Source: Macrolepiota albuminosa
Taxonomy: Eukaryota > Basidiomycota > Agaricomycetes > Agaricales > Agaricaceae
Assembly (NCBI GenBank): GCA_027475525.1
Contig: JAMWFC010000070.1
Coordinates: 310,001-374,000, forward strand
DNA length: 64,000 bases
Reading direction: 5' to 3'
Position 1 is the stretch's first letter, and the number at the start of each line of letters is the position of its first letter. Made by a program: the position numbers and the translations under genes. Under the pieces are notes generated by a model. It ran no database searches. It saw only the letters and a program-made list of their open reading frames with translations, and was not told where the DNA came from. Shown in pieces: positions 31,781-41,057 of this stretch.

Positions 31781-34545
31781 CTAAATCGCCAGGTTGTTTT
31801 CCGAATACTCATAGGTGGCGTCCTCCTCTTTGAAGGTCCAAGTGGCACGTCCCATGACCTGTTGTTGGAGGCACTCGGAGATGAAGTGGTCTTTCTCACC
31901 ACAGAGTATGCAAACACCCTCCCTTCTCCATCGTTTCTGCACATCCTTAGGGACCTCAACCCAGAGTCGCCCCTTTTTCAAGAGCCGGTTGGCCCGGAGG
32001 GCCTCTTTGTCTTGTTCGTCGGTGAAGTCAGGATCTTCAGAGTCTTCTGGGGGTTCCTCGGGGTTTGGCACATTGCCCAGGTCGTTGGCGGCCATGGCGG
32101 CGTTGAGTTGGGCCTGGGGGTGGGCGCCGCTGCTGGGGTTAGTATTGGGCGGGCCATGACTCACCAGGGGTCAGCCGCCAGGGAATGCGGAGGGACCAGG
32201 GTTTTGGATTTGGGGGTTGGAGGTTTCGCCAGAGGGCCATGGGGGTCCTCCCCTAGGGTTCTAGGGGGGTCGGGAGTTCAAGTACTTGCTGCAGTCTTCC
32301 CAGTAGCGTTGGTCGATCTGCATGACAAGGGCCTTGTATCCGTTGTAGGAGGGTTGTTTTGAAGTGAGTCGGAGAACGTCCTTGATACATTGCGGCAGGG
32401 CACGGCGGAGGGCGTACCAGAGGGCGCTGTAATTCCAGCCTGTCTTATAAGCTTCCTTCTCAAAACGTATGATGAAGGTGGTGAAACGTTCTTCAGAGCG
32501 CATCTGGAGGTTGAAGAGGTTGTCCTTGGCCTTGGCCACGGTGTCATAGATCCCGAATTTCCCAGAGAACTCATTGACGAAGGCTTGCCAGCGAGCGAGT
32601 GCCGGGTTATTGGGGTCGAACTGGATGAGGGCCGTGTAGTGGTCGAAGGCGATCCCCTGGAGGTACAAGGTGGCAAAGGCCACCTGGGAGCTGTCAACCT
32701 GAAATGTGAGTGGTTTTGCCTGAAACGTATTAAGACACTGAGTGAGGAATGTACGCCATTTTTGGGGGTCCCAGCCCGTGAATGCATCGGGCTTTTGAAT
32801 GTCCAGACGTCCTTCGCGGGCGTCGGGCGTTGTCCAGTCCAGTAGCGTTGCGGGGAGGGGGGCTGGCATTGTAGTAGTAGTAGTAATGTTTACCCCCCCC
32901 TCCTTGTGGAGAAAAGGCACCAAGGGCAGGACCTCACCTGCCTGGAGGGCCTCCTCTGGGTGGCTCATCTGAAGGTCCGCGCCCAGGGGGTCTGTTGTCC
33001 CAGGGGGGTTCATTCCTGCTGGGGGGAGGCCCGGGTCTCCATGCAGGACGTGGCAGAGGTGGGGGGCCTGGAGGTTGCCCTTGAGGCTTGGCTGGGGGCG
33101 GCAGAGGTGGTTGGGGAGGATTCTGCGGTGTTGGGTCGATCTGAGGGGGGCCGGGTGCGGGGTTGGGTGCCGGATTGCGCAGAGGACGTTCAACCTGGGA
33201 GGGTTGTGCTTGCATCAGAGGCCGTGGGAGGTTCCGCAGATTGAAGTGGGGTGGGAGTCGCAGCGGAAGTTGGGCTCTGGAGGGGCTGGGGCTGACGTAG
33301 GGGGCGGTACCAGGATGGGTGCAGGCATGGGACATTGTTTGTTGTTGCCACGTGTGAGCTCGTCGATGTAGCACAGCGTATTGTCCGTGCTAGGGGTGTC
33401 TGCGTGGGGTCTACCGGGGTTCACCAGGGCTGGGGGTCGGGCGTTGTCCGTTTGCGGGAGGGGTTCCAGGGGTCTCTGGGGCTGTCCCCAGGTCTTGAAG
33501 GTGCTAGGAACGGAGTTAGCCCTACGGCAAGTTGACAAGCCTACCGTGCGGGCAGCGGGCTGATCAAATAGCCCTCCCATTAGGTTGAGGGACTATAGTA
33601 TGGCTGAGGTGTTTTGTCGCTCTTCCCGTTGTCGTTGCTCTGGAGTGGGGTCTGCCAGGGCCGGTTCCCGGGGCTCCCACTGGATGTGAATTGAGCGGCC
33701 CGGGTCTGCGGGGTCGTTGAGAGGTCGAGGGGAGGGGAATGCATGGACTTTGTCGAGCAGTTGTTGTAATTCTTCCCGGAGGATTGTGTTACGTCTATAC
33801 TTTACCATGGTCTGCTCCGGGAGTTCTCCTCGCATGAGGCAATTCCCAAATTTGACCAAGCAGTGGGCCCAGTCTTCCGGAGTGCCTGCGAAGTCGTCAT
33901 GCCCAAATTCCATGAGTAGCACCCTTGCCTGTTGCGTGAAGTCCTCCGGCAAGATTCTGAGCGAGCAGAGCACTTTGTCCCGTTGCTGTTTGTAGTCCTT
34001 GAGACATCGTTGTCCCATTGGCAAGGAGGGAGTCTGAGCGGGTGGGGCGGCGGTTGGGTAGTGTCGAGGGGGATAGTCGTAGTTGAGAGGTCCCTGGGGT
34101 TGGGGGGCAGGGCGCTGGTAACCGTAGTAGGGGGTGGGTGCAAAGGGGCCCTCGCTGAGAGGTACCGGGCGAGGTCCACTGGGAACTGGTGGTGTCTCCA
34201 GCAGGCCCCCGGGGATGCTCCAGTATGAGGGGACCTCCACAGGTCGCACCATGGCTAGGTTGGGCGAAGGAGCCCAGCTGGCTGAGGGCCCCAGATCATA
34301 GAGAGATGGGTCAGGGGCCCAGTGGCGGTGGAGGTATTGGGGTTCGTAGCCCAGCTGGCTGAGGGCCCCAGATCATAGAGAGATGGGTCAGGGGCCCAGT
34401 GGCGGTGGAGGTATTGGGGTTCGTATAGGAGAGGTGGGTAGGCAGGGCGGGGGGTCTGTGCAGAGTAATGATCGGGGACCAGGCATCTGTAAGAGTTGGT
34501 CTGGTAGCCCATGGGGTAGTAGGTATGAGTATACATAGCCATCAA
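31781..34545 (-). pseudogene. Gag of E2: N-terminal region, capsid, zinc knuckle
   Basis: From the start at 34545 (MMAMYTHTYYPMGYQ) through the helical region (34000-33600), Pro-rich linker, Tyr run (32870), capsid (32840-32270; FTGWDPQKWRTFLTQ, ALWYALRRALPQCIKDVL) and zinc knuckle CILCGEKDHFISEC (about 31900). Frames break at the C run near 32893-32900, near 32261 and at the duplication 34271-34424. Confidence 0.85.
34271..34424. repeat. 77-bp exact tandem duplication (in Gag of E2)
   Basis: 34271-34347 and 34348-34424 are identical; the match extends one base by chance. The other copies have one unit. It shifts the Gag frame. Confidence 0.95.
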
Positions 34546-34571
34546 GAACAGTGTAAGGAGGGAGTCTTGAT

Positions 34572-34845
34572 TTCAGGGACATTATCAACCAAGATGATTC
34601 CCAAGCATGGATGTTCCACTTGCTCCTCTTTGCTTCGGTCTTTGAGGAGCCTTCTTCTGTGTTGCTTGATACTAAGAATACTTCATGGAACAAGGCACCT
34701 GTTGGTCTAGCTTTGTATGACATTCCTTCCTTCAGTAACCAAGGGCCTTTAGCACTGCACTTGATGACACCCTTAGACAACACAGAGCCATGTCATGCAA
34801 GGCGCTCCATAGGGCCATCTAAATGTGCATCTCAACATGTAAACC
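34572..34845 (+). pseudogene. Unrecognised coding fragment, left half of a split gene
   Basis: Open plus-strand frame (MFHLLLFASVFEEPSS ... ALYDIPSFSNQG ... KCASQHVN) ending AAACC at the LTR. Joined at AAACC to 18494 it continues in frame as one protein. It sits between the truncated primer site (34563-34571) and the 5' LTR of E2, where no sequence is expected. Confidence 0.5.
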
Positions 34846-36179
34846 TGTCAGGTTCCGCTGAGTCAGAGGCTTTCCAGGAAAGCAATCGCCCTTACAATGC
34901 GGACTTGACCTATGGATACTCGGGTGTCTGGAACTCTGGGGCTAGGACTCCGGGGTTCAAGACATGGACAGGGGTAATCCCAGGAGGGGGAACTTGGTCC
35001 GGAGGTTTTGGGTTTCGGGTAGCTGAGGGTAGGGTGGGGGTCAAGTTGTGAACTGGGGGTTCTAAGACGAGACCGGGTTAACAAATTAAAAGTTGCAAAG
35101 TGCGTACCAAACTCAGAGCATGCAGTTATTCAAGCGTGCCAGTCAAAGCGTGCCAGTCAGTGCGTACCAGTCAAGCAGAGAGCACGCAACAATTCAAGTA
35201 ATCCAAGTTAATGCAATATCAAGACTAGCAAATACAGCGGAGAACTATGCTATAAGTACTACGGGGCCAGGTCTTGGGGTTCTGGGGTGTCTGGGATGAG
35301 TTCCAGGAGTCATTGAGTAGCGGGCAGGGACTGTATACCTGGATCACGCGTGTGGAGACGCACGATCAATTGGCGTGGAGGGAGCTATGATGCATGATGC
35401 GTGATGGCCGAAAGCAAGTTGCGTGATCCAATTGTTGATGGCAGTTAATCCCGGGGTCCGTTAATACGAAGCTGCCAGTGTTGGTAGGGAAAGAGGGGAC
35501 TTGTAGAGGAATAGAGAGAGAAGTAAAACTTAATGAAGTGTGCAAAGTGTTGCAGGAAAGAAACAATTTGATTTCTTGAGTCCGGTACCGTTCTCGATGA
35601 TTGGTTTCTCCCTCGTGAAAGAGAGAAAGGCCGAAGATCAAGCTAACTACAAGGGACTAATTACAGTAGGAGTGAGTAAGTGAATTTACTAGTAGAATGG
35701 AATGTAATGGAATAGGGATGGTGGGTGGGCAAAAAAGACGCGTGACGTAGTTTGTGGGCGGCGCTGCGAGCGCAGTGTGAGACAACTAAGTTATCATGAG
35801 TAAGTAATAGAATAATAGCTTACCTGCGAGCGCAGTGTGAGACAACGAAGTCTTCATGTTTGCGCTCGCAGGCTTATAAGTGGGGTCGTAACAATGGTGG
35901 TGGCGAGACAAAGGAGAGAGTGGCCAGTGGCCAGAGTTGTGTGTGCAAATGTGACGGGTTGAGGGAATCTAATCTAATCGCTCGAATTAACCCCAGGCAA
36001 CCCCCATCACTCACTTGCCCGATTCATGATGCGGGGTTCCTGGAGGATTGGCTGATGGCGGTCTTTGATGCGCATGATGGCGGCATCGGCAGCTGTGGGG
36101 GCAGGGCGTGCTGTGGAGTTGACGGAAGAGGTTCCTGGATGGGGCTCTGGGGAGGTTCCGGAGGGGAGGGGTCGTGACA
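34846..36179 (-). repeat. 5' LTR of E2, interrupted by a 565-bp block
   Basis: LTR sequence 34846-35460 and 36026-36179, ends TGTCAGG and TGACA. Compared with 26348-27112 the two parts are contiguous. Right neighbour is outer-element Gag (36180). Confidence 0.85.
35461..36025. mobile_element. Unclassified insertion inside the E2 5' LTR
   Basis: About 565 bases foreign to the LTR, AT-rich. Holds a 23-base direct repeat, CTGCGAGCGCAGTGTGAGAC plus AAC, at 35764-35786 and 35824-35846, and the inverse TGCGCTCGCAG at 35861-35871. No ORF with a recognisable domain and no clear terminal repeats or target duplication. Confidence 0.5.
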
Positions 36180-38565
36180 TCAGCGGCATTAAGTTGGGCC
36201 TGGGGGCGAGCACCGCTGGTGGGGTTAGCATTGAGTGGGCTGCGACTCACTAGGGGTCAGCCACCAGGGAACGCAGAGGGACCGGGGTTTTGGTGTTGGG
36301 GGTTAAGAGTTTGCTGGAGGGCCCTGAGGGTCCTCTCCTAGGGTTCCAGGAGGCTCGGGAGTTTGAATACTCACTGTGGTCTTCCTAGTAGCGTTGGTTG
36401 ATCTGCATGATGAGAGCCTTGTATCTGTTGTAGGAGGGTTGTTTCAGAGCGAGTTGGAGGACGTCCTTGATATGTTGTGGCAGTGCGCAGCGGAGGGCAT
36501 ACCAGAGGGCGCTGTAATTCTAGCCTGTCTCATAAGCTTCCTTTTTGAAACGTACAATGAAGGTGGTGAAGCATTTCTTGGAACACATCCGGAGGTTGAA
36601 GAGGTTGTCCTCGGCCTCGGCCACGGTGTCATAGATCCCGAACTTCCCGGAGAACTCGTCAACAAAAGCTTGCCAGCGGAAAAGCGCCAGGTTGTTGGGG
36701 TTGAACTGAATGAGGGCCATGTAGTGGTTGAAGGTGATCTCCTGGAGGTACGAGGTGGCAAAGGCCACCTGGGAACTGTCAACCTGAAACATGAGTGGCT
36801 TTGCCTGAAACGTGTTAAAACATTGGGTGAGGAATGTATGTCATTTTTGGAGGTCCCTGCTTGTGAATGCGTCAGGTTTTTGGATGTCCAGATGCCGTTC
36901 ATGGATGAGGACATCACAAGCATTGTCTGGTCTGGCGGTGTTGCAGGGAGGGGGGCCAACATTGTAGTAGTAGTAATAGTGGTTACCTCCTTGTGGAGGA
37001 AAGGCACCGAGGGCAGGACCCCACCCACCTAGAGGGCCTCCTCCAGGTGGCTCACCTGGGGGTCTGCGCCTGGGAGGCCTGTTGTCCCAAAGAGGTTCAT
37101 TTTTGCCGGAGGGAGGCCCGGGTCTCCACACAGGGGGTGGTGGAGGTGGGGGGCCTGGGGGTTGCCCTCAGAGTTCAGTTGGGGGTGGTGGAGGTGGTTG
37201 GAAAGGGTTCGGTGGTGTCGGGTTGATCTAGAGGGGGCCAGGTGCTGGGTCAGGTGCTGGGTTGTGCAGGGGACGTTCAACCTGGGAGGGTCGTGCTTGC
37301 ATCGGAGGCCGTGGGGGGTTCCACAGGTCGAAGTGGGGCAGGGGGTCGCAGCAGAAGTTGGGCTCTGAAGGGGCCGGGACAGACGTGGGAGGCAGTACTG
37401 GGACGGTCACAGGCACGGGGTGTTGTTTGTTGTTGTCATGAGCAAGCTCGTCAATGTAGCACAGCATGTCATCTGTGCTAGAGGTGTCCGCCCAGAGTCT
37501 ACCAGAAATCACCGGGGGCAGGGGTTGGGTGTTGTTCATTTGCAGGGGCGGTTCCAGGGGCCTCTGGAGCTGTCTCCAGGTCTCAAAGGTGCTAGGAACG
37601 GAGTTAGCCCTACCGCAAGTTGACAGGCCTACCATGCGGGCAGCGGGCTGATCAAATAGTCCTCCTGTCAGGTTAAGGGACTGCAGTATGGCCAAGGTGT
37701 TTTGTCGCTCTTCCCATTGTTGTTGCTCTGGGGTGGGGACCGCAGGGGCTGCTGGGGCCGGTTCCAGGGGTTCCTGTCAGATGTGAATCGAGCGACCCAG
37801 GTCTGCAGGGTCGTTGAGGGGTCAAGGGGAGGGGGACGCGTGGACTTCGTTGAGCAGTTGTTGCAACTCCTCGCAGAGGATTGTGTTGCATCTATACTTT
37901 ACCATAGTCTGCTCTGGGAGTTCTCCTTGCGTGAGGCAATCCCCAAATTCAACCAAACAATGGGCCCAGTCCTCCGGAGTGTCTTCAAAGTCGTTGTATC
38001 CAAATTCCATGAGTAGTGTCCTTGCCCGCTGCATAAAGTCCTTCAGTGAGATTCTGAGTGAGCAGAGCACTTTGTCCCATTGCCGTTTGTACTCCTTGAG
38101 GTGTCATTATCCCATTGGCAAGGGAAGGGTCCGAGCAGATGGGGCAGCGGTCGGGTAGTGTTGAGGGGAATAGTTGTAGTTGGGAGGTCCCCAGGGTTGG
38201 GGGGCAGGGCACTGATAACCATAGTAGGGAGTGGGTGCAAAGAGGCCCTCGCTGGGGGGAATCGGGTGAGGTCCACTGAGAACAGGTGGGGTCTCCGGTA
38301 GACCCCTGGGGATGCTCCGGTATGAGAGGGCCTCTACGGGTCATGCCATGGCTAGGTTGGGTGGAGGGGCCCAGCTGGCTGAAGGCCCCAGATCATAGAG
38401 GGATGGGTCAGAGGCCCAGTAGTGGTGGAGAGGTTGGGGTTCATACGAGAGAGGTGGGTAGGTGGGGTGGGGGGTCTGTGTGGAGTAGTAGTCAGTGACC
38501 AGACGCCTATAAGGGTCGGTCTGGTAGCCCGTGAGGTAGTAGGTGTGAGTATATGTAGCCATCAA
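36180..38565 (-). pseudogene. Gag (N-terminal and capsid part) of the outer chromovirus
   Basis: Start at 38565 (MMATYTHTYYLTGYQ), helical region near 38070-37820, Pro-rich linker, and at 37131-36841 an uninterrupted join through GAFPPQGG into the Tyr run, which shows the ancestral frame without the C homopolymer seen in A and E2. The capsid (36830-36380) is heavily mutated. It ends in the linker at the nested element's LTR. Confidence 0.85.
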
Positions 38566-38582
38566 GAACGGTGTAAGGAGGG

Positions 38583-39372
38583 AGTCTTGATATTATGTCA
38601 GGTTCCGCTGAGTCAGGGGCTTTCCAGAAAAGCAACGCCCTTACAAGGTGGACTTGATCTACGGATACTCTGGTGTCTGAAACTCCAGGGCTAGGACTCC
38701 GGGGTTCAAGATGCGGACAAGAGGTGGTCCCGGAAAAGGAACTTGGTCTGGGGGTTTTGGGTTTTAGAGACTGAGGGTTGGAAGGTGGTCAAGTTGGGAA
38801 CTGGGGATTCTAAGACGAGACTGGGTTAACAAATTGCAAGTCGCAAAGTGCGTACCAAACTTAGAGCACACAGTTGTTCAAGCATGCCAGTCAAAGTGTG
38901 CCAGTTAGTGCGTACCAATCAAGCAGAGGGCATGCAACAATTCAAGTTAATATCAAGACTAGCAAATACAATGGGGAGTTACACTATAAGTACTATGGGG
39001 CTGGGTCCAGGTCTCTGGGGTTCTGGGGTGTCTGGGATAAGTTCTGGGGGGCATTGAGTAGCAGGAGGGGGACTGTATACCAGGATCGCGTGTGTGAGGC
39101 ACGCAATCAATTGGCATGAAGGGAGCCATGATGCGTGATGGCTGTGGAAGCAGTTGGCATGATCTGGTCATTGATTGGGGGTTGATGGCGGTAGATCCTG
39201 GGTGCATGATGCAGGGTTGCTGGAAGGTGCCAGGTAATGGCGGTCCTTGATGCGTGTGATGGCAGTGTCAGTAGTCATGATGGCGGGGCGCATTCTGTGG
39301 AGTCAGAGAGAGGGTTCCGGATGGGGTTCCAGGGGTGTCCCAAAGTGGGTCCGGAGAGGAGGAGTCGTGACA
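38583..39372 (-). repeat. 5' LTR (38596-39372, 777 bp) and self-primer site (38583-38595) of the outer chromovirus
   Basis: The 13-base primer site is an exact complement of 38948-38960 within the LTR. Ends TGTCAGG..TGACA. The right flank (39373) is integrase of copy C, so this element landed in copy C. Confidence 0.85.
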
Positions 39373-39384
39373 CCGCCTTCTCCT

Positions 39385-40315
39385 TGTCCCCCAACAAAAA
39401 GCTCCTCCTCCGAGATAGCCACATCTATGTCCTGGATCATGCCCAACTTTGCTACAATGTTCTCTGCCAACACCACGACCACAAGCTCCAGGGATACCCT
39501 GGGATATGTAAGACCCTCCAGCTTATCTCCTGGACTTACTTTTGGCCAAAGTTGAAGAAGGATGTGACCCACTACATTCGATTATACAAACCCTGCCTCC
39601 GGGCCAAGGTCCCCCGACACCAACCCTATGGACTCTTAAAACCTCTGCTGGTCAGACGACGCCCCTGGTCCTCCATATCCCGAGATCACATCGTTGAACT
39701 TTCAGAATCTGAAGAGTTCAATGCCATTCTTGTTGTTGTGTGTAGGCTGACCAAACAGGGCATCTTTCTACTCTGCCACACCACAGACACTGCCCTGGAC
39801 TTTGCCCAGCTGTTCTTCGAGCATGTCTTCACCAAGCATGGATTCCCAGACAACATCGTCTCCGACCGTGGCCCACTCTTCGTGTCCAAGTTCTGGACTT
39901 CCCTATGTAAGGCCCTTGAAGTAAAGACTAACCTCTCTACCACCTACCATCTCGAAACCAACGGTCAGACCAAATAGGTCAACCAGTCTCTTGAGCAATA
40001 CCTCTGGCTGTATGTCAACTACTTGCAGGACAACTGGCACACTGAGCTCCCCCTGGCTGAGCTCACCTACAACAACACGCTGCACTCTGCCACCAAGGTA
40101 TCACCCTTTTTTGCCAACAAGGGATACCACTCCCAATTGACCCTCTCGCTCCAGGACATCCCGTCACATGCCACCCATGAGGTTGCCCAGAATCTTCAGT
40201 CCCTTCACGAGTTTCTTTGGGAAGAGATCAACACCGCAAACCAGGCCTATGCAAAACACACCGACCAAAAACGGGAAAACACCCCTGACTGGACTCCCGG
40301 GACAAAGGTATAGTT
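39385..40315 (+). pseudogene. Integrase of chromovirus copy C
   Basis: Zinc-binding part has QHHDHKLQGYPG and one cysteine of the usual pair (YKPC). The core keeps all three acidic residues: SRDHIVEL, VSDRGPLF and VNQSLEQYL, followed by GYHSQLTLSLQDIP. TAG at 39975-39977 (from CAG) and TAG near 40312 interrupt it. The C-terminal domain ends [16 protein letters not shown] (about 40450-40500). Confidence 0.85.
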
Positions 40316-40530
40316 AGACCGACGCCACCTCCGCACCTGCCAGCCCTCCCCAAAACTTGATCACAAGCGCCTTGGCCTGTTCAAGATCTTGAAGAAAGTC
40401 TCATCTCACGCCTACAAGATTGAGCTCCCTCCAGGACTTAAAGGTCTGCACCCGGTATTCCACGTCCGCCTCCTGGAACGACACCTCCCCAGACCCCTTC
40501 TCCAAACAATGCCCTGAGCCCCCTCCCCTA

Positions 40531-40722
40531 GTCAAGGTCGAGGATGAGTACCACTACGAGGTTGAAGACATCCTCGACTCTCAGAACATTCGTGGATGAC
40601 TCCACTTCCTCATATGATGGAAGGGATACGGCCCAGAGAACGACACTTGGGAACCACGCCAAAACCTTGAAGGCGCCCTCGACAAAGTCTGGGACTTCCA
40701 GCAACGGCACCCAGGAAGCAAC
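40531..40722 (+). pseudogene. Chromodomain of chromovirus copy C
   Basis: A single frame: [14 protein letters not shown], then [21 protein letters not shown] and [12 protein letters not shown], with two TGA codons. The aromatic and W-KGY positions match chromodomains that bind methylated histone H3. Confidence 0.85.
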
Positions 40723-41057
40723 CCTCCTGGGCATGGAACTCACAGACGGCAGTAGTAGGCATAACCCCCGCCTCTGGGCTTAATAGGGATTCAACTTCCA
40801 CGTATATTTTCCATTCTCCCTCTTTCTACTTTACCCTCCTAATACTCTTTACAAAGACCCACAATTTTCATGGTAGTGCCCTGAGCTGGAGCAAGATACC
40901 CCTTCCCCAGTTTTTCCTGCTATATTGCTTACATTACGTCCCGGTCCCGGAGGCCAAGTTTATACAAGTATATACATTTTCTATTTTTTACACTATTCTA
41001 CAAGTATAGGAACGATGGCAAGAAAAAGAAACAACAACAAGAAAAAAACGAGAATGC

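Larger units (their letters stand above)
26348..36179 (-). mobile_element. Nested chromovirus E2, with internal deletion and secondary insertions
   Basis: 3' LTR 26348-27112, internal 27113-34571, 5' LTR 34846-36179. The two LTRs share marks absent from the others (AAGCAATCGCCC, GGAGGGGGAACTTGG), so they are a pair. Between integrase and the 3' LTR only about 190 bases remain: the chromodomain and most of the antisense gene are deleted. Later insertions are a solo LTR (28211-29144), a foreign coding piece between primer site and LTR (34572-34845) and a 565-bp block in the 5' LTR. Confidence 0.8.
21240..39372 (-). mobile_element. Outer chromovirus, split by a nested chromovirus at 26348-36179
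   Basis: Left arm 21240-26347 carries, read on the minus strand, zinc knuckle, two protease domains, reverse transcriptase, RNase H, integrase, chromodomain and the 3' tail. Right arm 36180-38565 carries Gag, then the primer site and 5' LTR (38596-39372). The arms join in the Gag linker: the left arm ends ...ACAGC and the right arm starts TCAGC, a 4-of-5 match to a target duplication around the nested element. The 3' LTR is missing on the left. The element sits in integrase of copy C (39373 onward). Confidence 0.8.
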
